64,000 nt of DNA from Cyanobacteria bacterium FACHB-DQ100 (GCA_014695195.1 JACJNW010000023.1:62001-126000), one strand, 5' to 3'. Shown: positions 9,047 to 18,662, numbered from the stretch's first letter. Notes: generated by a model not told the origin, from the letters alone. Numbers and translations: made by a program.

Positions 9047-9565
9047 ATGCTAAAAAACCGCTTTTTCTGGATCGTCGCGATCGCGGGATTGATCATCGAT
9101 CGACTCACCAAGCTAATTGTGGTCAGAACGATGGCGCTGACGATTCCGCCCCAGGATATTCCTGTCATTCCAGGGATTTTGCACTGGGTTTATGTGATTA
9201 ATGATGGAGCCGCATTTGGCATTCTCTCTGGGAGTCCGATCTTGCGGTGGTTGTCGCTGTTGGCGAGTGTCGCGCTGATGGCGTGGGCGTGGTTTGGCAG
9301 ACGGATGCCACGCTGGGAGCAGATCGGCTATGGTTTGATTCTGAGCGGAGCGCTAGGCAACGGTATCGATCGCTTTGTGTTGGGTCATGTGGTCGATTTT
9401 ATTAAAGTTCCGTTTGTGTATGTCCCTTATCCGAATCCGTTTCCGCGCTTCATCTGGATTCAATTTCCGATTTTTAACTTTGCCGATATTTTCATCAATG
9501 TCGGCATTATCTGCTTGTTAATCGGAATTTATCGCACCCCCGACCCGCAAAAGCACCCAAATTAG
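9047..9565 (+). CDS. lspA: Lipoprotein signal peptidase (signal peptidase II)
   Basis: A 172-residue inner-membrane aspartyl protease that removes signal peptides from diacylglyceryl-modified prolipoproteins. The family motifs are visible: DRLTKLIV near the N-terminus, VINDGAAFGIL, the first catalytic Asp in SGALGNGIDR, and the second in FNFADIFINVG. Four hydrophobic helices are evident. ATG 9047 gives a standard N-terminus (MLKNRFFWIVAIAGL); a GTG at 9011 would add 12 residues. It lies about 50 bases downstream of bioY, on the same strand. At least one predicted client, the DUF3153 lipoprotein at 32173, is in this window. Confidence 0.95.
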   Translation: MLKNRFFWIVAIAGLIIDRLTKLIVVRTMALTIPPQDIPVIPGILHWVYVINDGAAFGILSGSPILRWLSLLASVALMAWAWFGRRMPRWEQIGYGLILSGALGNGIDRFVLGHVVDFIKVPFVYVPYPNPFPRFIWIQFPIFNFADIFINVGIICLLIGIYRTPDPQKHPN

Positions 9566-9755
9566 ATCCGTAATACTTCTGGTCTTCTAATAAATTTTCC
9601 GTAAATTCTTCCCGGTTAGCGAGGCAAAGTCGGAGAAAACAAGGTAGTTGTCAGAATAACTGCGCGTCCTCCGTTCAGGATTGCCCCGTTGCAATTCCAA
9701 ACTTAGGGTATGCTGCATAGCTAGATCGAGCCATCCCGCTAAGGTTTACCCCAGC

Positions 9756-11120
9756 ATGACGACCAATCGTTTTCTCAAAAAGGCAATGCGCGTTTCGCGT
9801 TCGTATTCGCGCCGTCTTCCCGATCGAGCGGGTCACTGGTTTAAGTGGCTGTCTCCGGGTTTGCTCGTCAAGCGCTGGATGTTTATCAGCGTCAGCGGCA
9901 TTCTGATGGTGTTACTGGGTGTAGCAATCTGGAGCCGATTGACTCCGGTGTTTTATATTATGCAGTTCTCCGGCGAGTTGCTGGAGTTAATCACGAGCCT
10001 GATTCCAAACTACATTAGCGGCCCACTGGTACTGATTTTGGGACTGCTGCTGGTGTTTTGGGGACAGACGCGCACGTTTGGATCGATTACCGAAGTTTTG
10101 ATGAGCGATCGCGATGAAGATTTAGTCGATGTGCTGATTAGCCACCGCAAGCTGAATCGAGGCGCGAAAATTGTAACGATCGGGGGTGGAACTGGGCTGT
10201 CAACGCTGCTGCGAGGACTAAAAGGCATTAGCGCAAATATCACGGCGATCGTCACGGTGGCGGATGATGGCGGCTCGTCGGGACGCTTGCGGCGCGAAAT
10301 TGGTGTGTTGCCTCCGGGAGATATTCGCAACTGTATTGCGGCGCTAGCAGACGAAGAAAAACTTCTAACCGAACTGTTTCAATATCGATTCAAAGCAGGC
10401 GATGGACTGGCTGGACACAGCTTTGGAAATCTATTTCTCACTGTACTCAGCGACATTACCGGAGATTTTGAAAGAGCGATCGCAGCGAGTTCCAAAGTGT
10501 TAGCGATTCGCGGTCAGGTGCTACCCGCCACTTTAAGCGATGTGAAATTGTGGGCAGAATTCGCCGATGGTCGCTACGTTGAAGGCGAATCGAGCATCAC
10601 GGAAGCGCGAGGAAAAATCGTTCGCATTGGCTGTAAACCCGAAAATCCCCCTGCACTGCCAAAAGCGATCGACGCGATCGAGGACGCAGACTATATCGTA
10701 ATCGGGCCTGGAAGCCTCTACACCAGCGTCATTCCAAACTTACTGGTGCCTGAAATTGCCGAGGCGATCGCGGCTCGGCAAGTCCCCTGCATTTATATTT
10801 GCAACATCATGACGCAACCCGGAGAAACCGATGATTATTCGGTTGCAGATCATATTCGGGCGATCGATCAAGCTTGTGGACAGCAATTATTCGATTCGGT
10901 CTTGGTGCAAAAAACGCCGCCTTCCTCGAAGGCGCTCTTACGATACGCTCAAGAACAGTCTCGTCCGGTTGATCTCGATCCAGATCGAGTGATGCAGCTT
11001 GGACGAAGGGTGATTCGCGCCAACATCATGACCGAGGATGAAGAAACAGGCTATGTGCGTCATGATTCGCGCAAGCTCGCACGGGTCATTCTTCGCTGGT
11101 ATGAACGCTCAAGACGATGA
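9756..11120 (+). CDS. YvcK/CofD-like gluconeogenesis factor with N-terminal membrane anchor
   Basis: A 454-residue protein of the YvcK (GlmR) family, which binds UDP-sugars and supports growth on gluconeogenic substrates and normal cell wall building in other bacteria. The phosphate-binding signature [19 protein letters not shown] begins near residue 138, followed by [13 protein letters not shown] and PPGDIRNC. Two hydrophobic helices (about 41-61 and 87-104) precede the catalytic-like domain, an arrangement that would tether it to a membrane. ATG 9756 ([11 protein letters not shown]) is chosen over an upstream TTG at 9681. The stop overlaps the tsaE start by four bases (ATGA), indicating translational coupling. 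Confidence 0.93.
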   Translation: MTTNRFLKKAMRVSRSYSRRLPDRAGHWFKWLSPGLLVKRWMFISVSGILMVLLGVAIWSRLTPVFYIMQFSGELLELITSLIPNYISGPLVLILGLLLVFWGQTRTFGSITEVLMSDRDEDLVDVLISHRKLNRGAKIVTIGGGTGLSTLLRGLKGISANITAIVTVADDGGSSGRLRREIGVLPPGDIRNCIAALADEEKLLTELFQYRFKAGDGLAGHSFGNLFLTVLSDITGDFERAIAASSKVLAIRGQVLPATLSDVKLWAEFADGRYVEGESSITEARGKIVRIGCKPENPPALPKAIDAIEDADYIVIGPGSLYTSVIPNLLVPEIAEAIAARQVPCIYICNIMTQPGETDDYSVADHIRAIDQACGQQLFDSVLVQKTPPSSKALLRYAQEQSRPVDLDPDRVMQLGRRVIRANIMTEDEETGYVRHDSRKLARVILRWYERSRR

Positions 11121-11575
11121 AAACGATCGACCTCAAAACCGCCGCCGATACCCGATTGCTCGGTCTTCAGTTCGGGCAGCAATTGCCTGCGGGAACGGTG
11201 CTTTTATTGCAAGGCGATTTAGGCAGCGGCAAGACCGCATTTGTGCAGGCATTGGGTGAGGGATTGGGGATCGAAGACTCGATCGAAAGCCCAACATTTA
11301 CCTTAATTAACGAATACCTTGACGGACGAGTGCCGCTTTATCACTTCGATCTGTACCGATTAGAACTGCACCAAACCGCCACGCTTTACCCCGAAATCTA
11401 CTGGGAAGGCATCGAAGTAGAACCAGGAATCTGCGCGATCGAGTGGGCAGAACGACTCGCCTATAAACCAGAGTCTTACCTGGAAATTTGCCTAAGTTAC
11501 CAAGCCACCGGACGTAAGGTAGAAATTCGGGCGATCGGCGCAGCAGTCATTCCGAATTTAGAATTCCGAACTTAG
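11117..11575 (+). CDS. tsaE: tRNA threonylcarbamoyladenosine biosynthesis ATPase TsaE
   Basis: A 152-residue P-loop ATPase needed for t6A37 modification of ANN-decoding tRNAs together with TsaB, TsaD and TsaC. The Walker A motif is GDLGSGKT at residues 33-40, followed by the family signatures [11 protein letters not shown] and HFDLYRL, and AIEWAER in the C-terminal part. Length is normal. It starts inside the yvcK stop codon (ATGA overlap), so the two are translated from one message. The other TsaBCD genes are not in the window. Confidence 0.95.
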   Translation: MKTIDLKTAADTRLLGLQFGQQLPAGTVLLLQGDLGSGKTAFVQALGEGLGIEDSIESPTFTLINEYLDGRVPLYHFDLYRLELHQTATLYPEIYWEGIEVEPGICAIEWAERLAYKPESYLEICLSYQATGRKVEIRAIGAAVIPNLEFRT

Positions 11576-11607
11576 AATTAAGAAAGTTGCCCTTTCTCGC
11601 GTGTCTT

Positions 11608-12807
11608 ATGTCTCACACTCCTGCAAAAGTTTGTATTCTCGGTGGTGGCTTCGGGGGCTTGTACACTGCGCTCCGTTTGCATGGTCTTCCTTGGACAAAG
11701 ACCGAGAAACCAGAAATTACGATCATTGATTCGCGCGATCGCTTTGTTTTCTCTCCGTTGCTCTACGAGGTCGTTACCGGAGAACTGCAATCGTGGGAAG
11801 TCGCGCCACCTTACGAAGAACTGCTCCAAGGCACGTCGATCCGGTTCCGTCAGTCGGCGGTGACTGAAATTAACATCGAAACGCAGCAAGTCCGGCTAGA
11901 GAACGGCGGATTGCTCGACTACGATCGCCTAGTTTTAGCAATGGGCGGGGAAACTCCGTTGGATCTCGTTCCGGGTGCGGCAGAATTTGCGATTCCGTTT
12001 AGAACAATTCAAGATGCCTATCGGCTAGAGGATCGGCTCAGACAGCTAGAAACCTCAGATGCCGATAAGATTCGGGTTGCGATCATCGGGGCGGGCTACA
12101 GTGGCGTAGAACTCGCTTGTAAGATTGCCGATAAGCTCGGCGATCGCGGTCGGGTTCGGTTGATTGAGCTTTCGGATCAAATTTTGCGATCGTCCTCTCC
12201 GCATAATCGCGAAGCAGCCACGCAAGCCCTTGAAAAGCGCAGCATTTGGACGGATTTAGAAACTTCAGTGGAATTGATCGCGGCTGACAGTATCTCGCTG
12301 CTCTACAAAGGCGTAGTCGATACGATTCCGGTCGATTTGGTGCTTTGGACGATCGGCACTCGCATGAATGAAGTCGTGAAGAATCTACCCCTCAAGCAAA
12401 ATTCACGCGATCAAATCGTCGTTACGCCCACGCTACAAGTCGTTGATCGGCCTGAAATTTTCGCGATCGGGGATCTCGCCGACTGCAAAGATGCTGACAA
12501 TCAGCAAGTTCCCTCCACAGCTCAAGCGGCCTTTCAGCAATCGGATTACGCAGGCTGGAATATTTGGGCATCGCTGAGCGATCGACCGCTTCTGCCTTTC
12601 CGTTATCAATATCTCGGTGAAATGATGACCCTGGGCATCAATGAAGCGACCCTGACTGGGCTTGGAATTCAGCTCGATGGTACCCTAGCTCATCTGGCTC
12701 GCCGCTTAGCTTACCTGAATCGAATGCCAACCCTCAGACATCAACTCCGCGTTGGGTTCAACTGGATCACCCGCCCGATCGTCAACACATTGACCCAAAA
12801 CAATTGA
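11608..12807 (+). CDS. NAD(P)/FAD-dependent oxidoreductase, type II NADH dehydrogenase-like
   Basis: A 399-residue flavoprotein with two Rossmann folds: FAD binding at VCILGGGFGGLYTALRL (about residues 8-24) and NAD(P)H binding at VAIIGAGYSGVELACKIAD (about 157-175). The C-terminal FAD strand is IFAIGDLADC. The order and length match NDH-2 enzymes, which pass electrons from NADH to quinone without pumping protons; cyanobacteria carry several paralogues, and a plastid relative (NDC1) acts on plastoquinone and prenylquinones. A C-terminal membrane-associated helix pair is not obvious. ATG 11608 (MSHTPAKVCIL) is preferred over an upstream TTG at 11587. It follows tsaE on the same strand by 32 bases. 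Confidence 0.9.
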   Translation: MSHTPAKVCILGGGFGGLYTALRLHGLPWTKTEKPEITIIDSRDRFVFSPLLYEVVTGELQSWEVAPPYEELLQGTSIRFRQSAVTEINIETQQVRLENGGLLDYDRLVLAMGGETPLDLVPGAAEFAIPFRTIQDAYRLEDRLRQLETSDADKIRVAIIGAGYSGVELACKIADKLGDRGRVRLIELSDQILRSSSPHNREAATQALEKRSIWTDLETSVELIAADSISLLYKGVVDTIPVDLVLWTIGTRMNEVVKNLPLKQNSRDQIVVTPTLQVVDRPEIFAIGDLADCKDADNQQVPSTAQAAFQQSDYAGWNIWASLSDRPLLPFRYQYLGEMMTLGINEATLTGLGIQLDGTLAHLARRLAYLNRMPTLRHQLRVGFNWITRPIVNTLTQNN

Positions 12808-12850
12808 TAATAGGAGTTCGATTCTTTGTTGAGTTTGGCGTGATCGAGCG

Positions 12851-13492
12851 ATGAAGCGTCCCCGTGTGGTGTTTTTTGATGCAGTTGGCACACTGTTTGG
12901 GGTGCGAGGCAGTGTTGGTCAAGTGTATCGTGACATCGCTCAGAAATACGGGGTCGCAGTCAATGCCAGCGTGATTGATAGTGCCTTCTACGAAGCGTTC
13001 AAAGCGTCTCCGCCCTGCACCTTTCCGGGAGTGGACATCTTAGAAATTCCCCAGCTTGAGCAGCAGTGGTGGAACACGATCGCACAGCAGACCTTCGATC
13101 AAGCGGGCGTGTTACACCAGTTCGAGGATTTTTCCGGCTTCTTTTCCGATTTGTATGTGCATTTCGAGACGGCTAAACCTTGGATCGTTTATCCCGATAC
13201 AGTTCCAACCCTGACAAAACTCCGGAGTCTTGATATTCCGCTAGGCATTCTCTCGAATTTCGATTCTCGACTGTACAAAGTTCTCAGAGCGCTGGATCTG
13301 GCAGACTTCTTTGCATCGATCACTATCTCAACAGAAGCAGGAGTCGCCAAACCTGACCCGAAGATTTTTGCGATCGCGCTTGCTAAACATCAATGTGACC
13401 CTGGCGATGCGTGGCACATTGGCGACAGTCTGCAAGAAGATTACGAAGCCGCCAACGCTGCGGGATTAAGGGGAATTTTGCTCAGTCGATAA
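12851..13492 (+). CDS. HAD-superfamily hydrolase, HDHD3/DREG-2-like
   Basis: A 213-residue HAD subfamily IA protein. Motif I reads VVFFDAVGTLFG: the nucleophile Asp10 is present but the second Asp, normally two residues later, is Val12. Motif II Ser is in GILSNFDSR, the Lys in AGVAKPDPKIF, and motif IV in HIGDSLQEDYEAA. The Val substitution occurs in the HDHD3/DREG-2-like group, whose activity is unclear; classical phosphatases use the second Asp as acid/base. The substrate cannot be assigned. The gene is last in a plus-strand run and ends 25 bases before a strong terminator. Confidence 0.88.
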   Translation: MKRPRVVFFDAVGTLFGVRGSVGQVYRDIAQKYGVAVNASVIDSAFYEAFKASPPCTFPGVDILEIPQLEQQWWNTIAQQTFDQAGVLHQFEDFSGFFSDLYVHFETAKPWIVYPDTVPTLTKLRSLDIPLGILSNFDSRLYKVLRALDLADFFASITISTEAGVAKPDPKIFAIALAKHQCDPGDAWHIGDSLQEDYEAANAAGLRGILLSR

Positions 13493-13517
13493 GACTGGGC
13501 TGAAAATTTTCATTAAA

Positions 13518-13550
13518 AAAACTCCGGTTTCGGAATGAAACCGGAGTTTT
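13518..13550. terminator. Bidirectional Rho-independent terminator between HAD gene and rpsF
   Basis: A perfect 14-bp stem (13518-13531 with 13537-13550) around the loop GGAAT, with A-rich sequence on the left and T-rich on the right, so it can end transcripts from both converging genes. Confidence 0.9.
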
Positions 13551-13572
13551 CTAAACTTCAAACTGCGAAATG

Positions 13573-13893
13573 CTAAGCCTCAACCGCCTCAGCGACTTCC
13601 GGCTCCTCTTGCTTCACCGTCAAATACCGAACCACCTCGGTACTTAACCGCATTGCTCGCTCCATCGGCGCAATCTGGTTGCCGTTCGCTCGGAAATTCA
13701 TCTGCACGTAAATTCCTTCGCGCAGTCTGTCAATCTCGTAAGCCAACCGCCGCTTACCCCGATGCTGAGTCTCGATAATCTCCCCACCGTTCTCTCTCAA
13801 CATCGATTGATACTTCTCGATCGCCTGATCGACTGCTTCGTCCCCGATGTCAGGACGTAAAATATACATCGTTTCGTACAACTGACTCATCAA
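13573..13893 (-). CDS. rpsF: 30S ribosomal protein S6
   Basis: A 106-residue protein of the small ribosomal subunit that packs with S18 on the platform. Recognisable segments are [10 protein letters not shown] at the N-terminus, [19 protein letters not shown] in the middle and [11 protein letters not shown] near the end; the acidic tail ([11 protein letters not shown]) is typical of cyanobacterial S6. It starts MMSQLYE at 13893; the second Met is an equally good start. The AGGAG-like stretch upstream on the minus strand (GTAAGGAGTTG) supports this start. It stands alone, without ssb or rpsR next to it. Confidence 0.97.
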   Translation of the reverse strand: MMSQLYETMYILRPDIGDEAVDQAIEKYQSMLRENGGEIIETQHRGKRRLAYEIDRLREGIYVQMNFRANGNQIAPMERAMRLSTEVVRYLTVKQEEPEVAEAVEA

Positions 13894-14081
13894 ACAACTC
13901 CTTACGGACTAAATGGCTCTTTCAAGTTATTCGGGTAACTGCATAAATTAGTGATTCGCACTTGATTTAGGCAGAGAAACCCCAATAATAAAAGGGCAAG
14001 GAATTACAATTCTATACCAGTTTCTCGTGAATTCGTCGCGCTCATTGATCTGGTCTACCCCTATCGATTCTGGTTATTTTT

Positions 14082-14873
14082 ATGGCACAGCGTTATGTCC
14101 GCGTTCAAACTCCTGATGGCAAAATCTACTATGGATTGCTGCAAATCGATCGCACCGTTCAGGTTTTAGACGCTCCCCCCTGGCTAAAAGGACAACCGAC
14201 CGATCAGCGACTCACCAACTATCATCTGCTTGCGCCTTGTGCGCCCTCAAAAATCATCGCCGTTGGCAAAAACTACGCAGACCACGCTGCAGAAATGGGA
14301 ACCCCAGTTCCCCAAGAGCCGCTCTTATTTCTCAAGCCTCCAACGACGGTGATTGCACTGAATGCCGAAATTCTATATCCCGCGCAATCTCAACGGGTTG
14401 ACTATGAAGGCGAATTAGCACTCGTCATCGGCGATCGCGTCAAAGACTGCCCTGCCCAAGAAGCGCACAGCAAAATCTGGGGCTACACGATCGCCAACGA
14501 TGTCACAGCGCGAGATTTGCAAAAAAAAGACGGGCAGTGGACACGCGCTAAGGGCTTCGATACGTTCTGTCCGTTAGGCCCTTGGATCGTGCGTGAAATC
14601 AATCCCGATGCGCGGCTGCAAACCTTTCTCAACGATCAGCCGGTGCAGTCGGCTTCGATCGGAGACATGGTGTTCTCACCGGATAGGCTTGTGTCTTACA
14701 TCAGCCAGATTATGACGCTGCTTCCAGGAGATGTGATTCTCACCGGAACTCCAGAAGGTGTTGGGGCGATGCAAGCAGGGGATCGCGTTCGAGTCGAAAT
14801 CGAAGGGATCGGATTTCTCGAAAATGGAGTCAGCTTGCGATCGCCGCTTTATCAAACCCAATTACAGGATTAG
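14082..14873 (+). CDS. Fumarylacetoacetate hydrolase family protein
   Basis: A 263-residue FAH-fold protein. Motifs: IIAVGKNYADHAAEMG (residues about 64-79), FLKPPTTVIALN, the metal ligands in YEGELALVIG, and NDVTARDLQKKDGQWTRAKGFDTFCPLGPW. Members of this branch act as acylpyruvate hydrolases, oxaloacetate decarboxylases or 5-carboxymethyl-2-hydroxymuconate isomerase-like enzymes; which one applies here is not clear, and acylpyruvase/oxaloacetate decarboxylase activity is the common assumption for isolated copies. The stop codon overlaps the stop of the convergent Tic20-like gene by four bases. Confidence 0.92.
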   Translation: MAQRYVRVQTPDGKIYYGLLQIDRTVQVLDAPPWLKGQPTDQRLTNYHLLAPCAPSKIIAVGKNYADHAAEMGTPVPQEPLLFLKPPTTVIALNAEILYPAQSQRVDYEGELALVIGDRVKDCPAQEAHSKIWGYTIANDVTARDLQKKDGQWTRAKGFDTFCPLGPWIVREINPDARLQTFLNDQPVQSASIGDMVFSPDRLVSYISQIMTLLPGDVILTGTPEGVGAMQAGDRVRVEIEGIGFLENGVSLRSPLYQTQLQD

Positions 14874-15355
14874 CGGACGTAGGTGTAAACGGCATCCGAG
14901 ATCGTGGGAATCTCGGCATATCGCCCTAGAACGGTTTGAACGATCGAGTATCCAACTGCTGCAATCATGCCTAAGAAAACGGCATTGAACAACGTTTGGG
15001 TAAGCAGTGTCCCGAATACTGGAGAGAGTGCAAACTGCCAGATAATCTCGACCAAGCTCAGCACAATTCCAAAGAAGATCGCCTGTAAAGTATTGAATCG
15101 GATGAAGTGCGGAATGTTTTCGTTTCGCACAACGAGAGCAAACAGCGCAATAAACACAATAAATGGGACAAAGCCTGTGTAAATCGAGAGGAGAGGTCTG
15201 AGCGGCGTTTCAACGAGCACAATGAGTGGACTCAGAACAGAGCCTGTGAGCCTCAGAATTTGTCCCACAAAGCGCAAGACATCTAACAGCGGCAAAAGAT
15301 AGACCAGAGAAGCAAAGATGCGATCGGACACCGTTGTAGATCCGCGCCACGACAT
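14870..15355 (-). CDS. Tic20-family membrane protein
   Basis: A 161-residue protein with four hydrophobic helices (about residues 15-30, 58-80, 90-110 and 125-148). The signature IPHFIRFNTLQAIFFGI is characteristic of the Tic20/HOTT4-like family, whose plant members form the channel of the chloroplast inner-envelope translocon; the cyanobacterial role is not established. Its 3' end overlaps the FAH gene tail to tail. ATG 15355 gives a compact N-terminus (MSWRGSTTVSDRIFAS). Confidence 0.88.
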   Translation of the reverse strand: MSWRGSTTVSDRIFASLVYLLPLLDVLRFVGQILRLTGSVLSPLIVLVETPLRPLLSIYTGFVPFIVFIALFALVVRNENIPHFIRFNTLQAIFFGIVLSLVEIIWQFALSPVFGTLLTQTLFNAVFLGMIAAVGYSIVQTVLGRYAEIPTISDAVYTYVR

Positions 15356-15464
15356 AACTAAATTCTCCTAAGCGTTGTCATGCAAATAAGCTATGCCCAG
15401 AATAACGCACTTCGCAGACGATGAAAGAACACAGTCTCCCGGCTATCACGTCTACAGCCAAGGA

Positions 15465-15662
15465 TTACTCGATATTGGCGACTCTAAATCCCATTTGGCA
15501 CTCAAACTGCGCTGGCAGCTTTTCACCCAATCGACTAATCGCTTGACCGCAGCGCAATTGCCCTTGTCGCCATCGGGGTTGGCCGCTTTGGTCTGCCATT
15601 AAGCAGCCTTGACAGACCTGGTGTACTGAAAGGAGTTGATCGCCCGCTAGAATGACTAACAT
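15465..15662 (-). CDS. Small cysteine-containing protein, probably conserved in cyanobacteria
   Basis: A 65-residue frame from ATG 15662 (MLVILAGDQLLSVHQVCQGC). It holds CQGCL, then GQPRWRQGQLRCGQAIS and ends ECQMGFRVANIE. The spaced cysteines suggest metal or disulfide binding. The sequence resembles a short conserved cyanobacterial hypothetical protein as I remember it, but I cannot search to confirm. A longer TTG-started form would begin at 15692. The reading frame is free of rare-looking stretches. The function is unknown. Confidence 0.55.
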   Translation of the reverse strand: MLVILAGDQLLSVHQVCQGCLMADQSGQPRWRQGQLRCGQAISRLGEKLPAQFECQMGFRVANIE

Positions 15663-15942
15663 CGCGCCTCCAACATTTCGATTAAATAACAACTTAAATT
15701 CAAACCTGCTTCAGATGATGGGTTGAAGCATTGCTTTGCCGTTTCTGCGTTCATCGACTCAAGGAAGCATTACACCAATTCTAAAGCAGCTTTCCCAAAA
15801 AGAAAGATATAGCGATCTTAAATTAGTGGGGAGTGAGATGTCGTTCCCTTCTTAGCCCCCTACTCTCTACCTCACTTCTTTTAGCGCTCACAACTCATTT
15901 TAGTGCTCACAGCTCAAACAGAATTCGCCATAGCCTCTTCGC
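15663..15942. other. Intergenic spacer
   Basis: This stretch lies upstream of the small Cys protein and downstream of the HD-GYP regulator, both on the minus strand. Around 15855-15920 it has low-complexity text rich in CTAC/CTCAC and two copies of a TTTTAG(C/T)GCTCACA(A/G)CTCA motif (about 15881-15896 and 15899-15915). No gene is supported. Confidence 0.4.
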
Positions 15943-16971
15943 CTAAACGTGATTCTCAAGCTTAATGTACTTTTGAAACCAAACCGGTTCATTCGTCGTT
16001 TGCATCTCGATCGCTCGAATAAAGCTGCAAAAGGCTTCGATCAGCTCTGGATTGCGCCAGCCTTGGTTGGTTTCTTCAACAATTTTTCTCAGGGCTTCTT
16101 CAGAAGAAAATGCTCTTTTATAAGGACGTTCGCTCGTCAACGCATCATAAATATCGAGAATCTGAAACACTTGCGCCAGAAAGGGAATGTCATCGCCCTT
16201 CAAGCCATCTGGGTATCCAGAACCGTCCCACCGCTCATGGTGATGCCGAATAATCGGCAAAACGCCTCGCATCGTCCGTAGCGGCTGACAAATTTTTTCG
16301 CCAATCAGGACGTGCTGTTTCATAACGCTGAACTCTTCTACGGTGAGATTGCCTTTTTTCAGCAGCACCGCGTCTGGAATACCGACTTTGCCAATGTCGT
16401 GGAGGTAGCCGCCCCACATCAAATCTCGGATCTGAGATCGCGTTAACCCTAAGTATTCTGCAAACGCTTTTCCTTGCAATACCAATCGTTCACAATGATC
16501 TCCGGTATTGGGGTCGCGGCTTTCTACGGTGCGAGCGATCGAAAATAACACTTTCTCTGCGTGGTCGAGGTCTTCATTGAGCCGCTTTTGCCGAACCAGC
16601 GATTTGACTCGCGCAGAGAGTTCGAGTTGATCAAAAGGTTTCGTGAGAAAGTCATCGCCGCCTGCTTCGATTCCCTGCAAGCGCGATCGACGATCGTCGA
16701 GTGCCGTAATAAAGACAACCGGAGTTAAACGAGTCTGCTCGTCTTCCTTGAGGCGGCGGCACACTTCGTAGCCGTCCATTCCTGGCATCATCACATCGAG
16801 CAAAATCAAATCTGGAGCGGCTTGGTGCAGTTTTGCTAACGCTGAAGCGCCGCTCTCGGCTTCGATCACGTCGTAGCCTTCGATCGTCAGTAGCGCCACA
16901 GCCGTCATCCGGCTTGAAGGATGATCATCTACAACTAAGATTCTGGGTCGCTCTAAGTCCAGGTCGTTCAC
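15943..16971 (-). CDS. Response regulator with HD-GYP phosphodiesterase domain
   Basis: A 342-residue RpfG-type regulator. The receiver domain (about 10-130) has the acidic pair Asp15/Asp16 (VVDDHPSS), phospho-acceptor Asp59 in LILLDVMMPGMDG, and Lys113 in LTKPF. The HD-GYP domain (about 145-330) keeps the full set: HD at 193-194 (YLHDIGKVGIPD), HHHER near 245-249, and DGSGYPDG with GYP at 254-256. HD-GYP domains degrade cyclic di-GMP to pGpG or GMP. It is the downstream member of a minus-strand group with a GAF histidine kinase (170 bases upstream) that is its likely phosphodonor, and a FIST sensor. Confidence 0.95.
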   Translation of the reverse strand: MNDLDLERPRILVVDDHPSSRMTAVALLTIEGYDVIEAESGASALAKLHQAAPDLILLDVMMPGMDGYEVCRRLKEDEQTRLTPVVFITALDDRRSRLQGIEAGGDDFLTKPFDQLELSARVKSLVRQKRLNEDLDHAEKVLFSIARTVESRDPNTGDHCERLVLQGKAFAEYLGLTRSQIRDLMWGGYLHDIGKVGIPDAVLLKKGNLTVEEFSVMKQHVLIGEKICQPLRTMRGVLPIIRHHHERWDGSGYPDGLKGDDIPFLAQVFQILDIYDALTSERPYKRAFSSEEALRKIVEETNQGWRNPELIEAFCSFIRAIEMQTTNEPVWFQKYIKLENHV

Positions 16972-17141
16972 AAAGACAATGCCTACGTCACTGAAACAGT
17001 TTGTAAGGTGGGCAAATGACTTGAGCGCTTTAAGAAAGACCCGACACGCTCTTCTAGCCCTTTTGTCAGTATGAGCAAAGTTATGGCTAAAGCAATCAGG
17101 TATTTTACGGAGAGAACTCTTTAGGGGTGAATTCGTGCTTG

Positions 17142-18662
17142 TTACTGGGATTGTGAAGGAATGGTAATTCTAAATTCGGTGCCCATTCCTGGCTTTGAAA
17201 TGCACTCAATGTGACCTTTGTGACGCTCTGTAATAATTTGATGACTGATTGAAAGCCCCATGCCTGTTCCTTTTCCAACAGGCTTTGTAGTGAAAAAGGG
17301 ATCGAAAAGCCGGGATTGAATTGGTTCTGGAATCCCAATGCCATTGTCGCTGATGCTGATAATGACTGAGGTTGAGTCGAGTAATGCAGTCGTGATTCTG
17401 ATTTGAGGACTGAAGTTCGGGTGCTGTTGAGTATATTCTTCTAGAGCATCGATCGCGTTACTGATGAGATTCATAAATACTTGGTTGAGTTGTCCGGCAT
17501 AACACTCAATGAGCGGGAGGTTGCCGTATTCCCTGATAATCTCAATCGCTTTTCGGCGCGGGTTTGACTTTGTACGATGCTCCAGAATCATTAAGGTGCT
17601 ATCAATTCCAGCATGAAGATCGACGGCTTTACAGTCGGCTTCGTCCATGCGCGAGAACGTCCTCAAGGATGCAACAATTTCTTTGATACGATCGGCTCCC
17701 ACTTTCATTGAAATCAAAAGTTTTGGCAGATCTTCCAGCAAGAACTCTAGATCGATTTCTGCGGCTCTGGCTTGAATGTTGGGCATTGGCTGCGGATAGC
17801 AAGCCTGATACAGCTTGAGTAATTCAATCAATTCATCTGCGTACTCGCTGGCATGAACTAGGTTGCCATAGATAAAGCTGACGGGATTATTGATCTCATG
17901 TGCGACTCCGGCAACCAGTTGACCCAAGCTCGACATTTTCTCACTCTGAACCAATTGGCTCTGGGCTTGCTGGAGTTCTTGTAGCGTTTGTTCGAGGGCT
18001 GAGGCGCGATCACGAATTTGAATGTAAAGATTCGCTTGGCTAATGGCGGATCGAACGCTCTGTAGCAGATTGATTAGACCGAGAAGCGAGTCGTCATCCG
18101 GTTGAATGCGCTGATGGTATTTGGCTCGCGTACGCCTGTTGCCAATCAGAATCAGAAATTCAGGCAGCGAGGGTTTCCCGATCGCAAAGCCGACAAACTC
18201 GTCCATCTCGATTTGTTGGCTCAAGTCTTGCAGCACCGAGGCATCGTTGTCTTGCTGCACCAGAATAAATTCTGCTCCATTCACAAGCGGCTGGAAGGCT
18301 GGATGCTGCCAAGCAAGGACAAGAGATGCGATCGCAGAATCATCGTCGTAGTAGCCTTCACACTGTTCTACGGTGAAGACCTGCCCAGAATTTCTATGTA
18401 GAATCAGACAACGCTCAAAATTGTATTCGTAGACGACGAATTGCACAGTGCGCTGAAAGATTTCAGCGATCGAAAACGTTCGGCTAAACTGTCTGCCGAT
18501 TTCATTCAGTCGTCGGTACGTGACGACTTGAGCATCGCGTTTTTCTTGGGATTCAATCATGCGGCGCTCTGCTCGAACGAGTCGCTTGACTTGTTCAGAA
18601 AGCTGCTGATTCTCGGCTCGAAGCCGGACAATCTCTTGCTCAGTTGAGGATAAAGGAAGCAT
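17142..18662 (-). CDS. GAF-domain sensor histidine kinase
   Basis: A 506-residue soluble kinase when started at ATG 18662 (MLPLSSTEQE), where the coiled coil begins; a start at ATG 18782 would add 40 residues of poor character. After the coil (about 5-45), a GAF-like domain spans about 60-215, another coil runs to 240, then HisKA with His255 in GVAHEINNPVSFIYGN and a HATPase domain with NLISNAIDAL, SDNGIGIP and GKGTGMGLSIS. It lacks membrane helices. It sits between a FIST protein and an HD-GYP response regulator on the same strand, suggesting a chain from ligand binding to cyclic di-GMP turnover. Confidence 0.92.
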   Translation of the reverse strand: MLPLSSTEQEIVRLRAENQQLSEQVKRLVRAERRMIESQEKRDAQVVTYRRLNEIGRQFSRTFSIAEIFQRTVQFVVYEYNFERCLILHRNSGQVFTVEQCEGYYDDDSAIASLVLAWQHPAFQPLVNGAEFILVQQDNDASVLQDLSQQIEMDEFVGFAIGKPSLPEFLILIGNRRTRAKYHQRIQPDDDSLLGLINLLQSVRSAISQANLYIQIRDRASALEQTLQELQQAQSQLVQSEKMSSLGQLVAGVAHEINNPVSFIYGNLVHASEYADELIELLKLYQACYPQPMPNIQARAAEIDLEFLLEDLPKLLISMKVGADRIKEIVASLRTFSRMDEADCKAVDLHAGIDSTLMILEHRTKSNPRRKAIEIIREYGNLPLIECYAGQLNQVFMNLISNAIDALEEYTQQHPNFSPQIRITTALLDSTSVIISISDNGIGIPEPIQSRLFDPFFTTKPVGKGTGMGLSISHQIITERHKGHIECISKPGMGTEFRITIPSQSQ

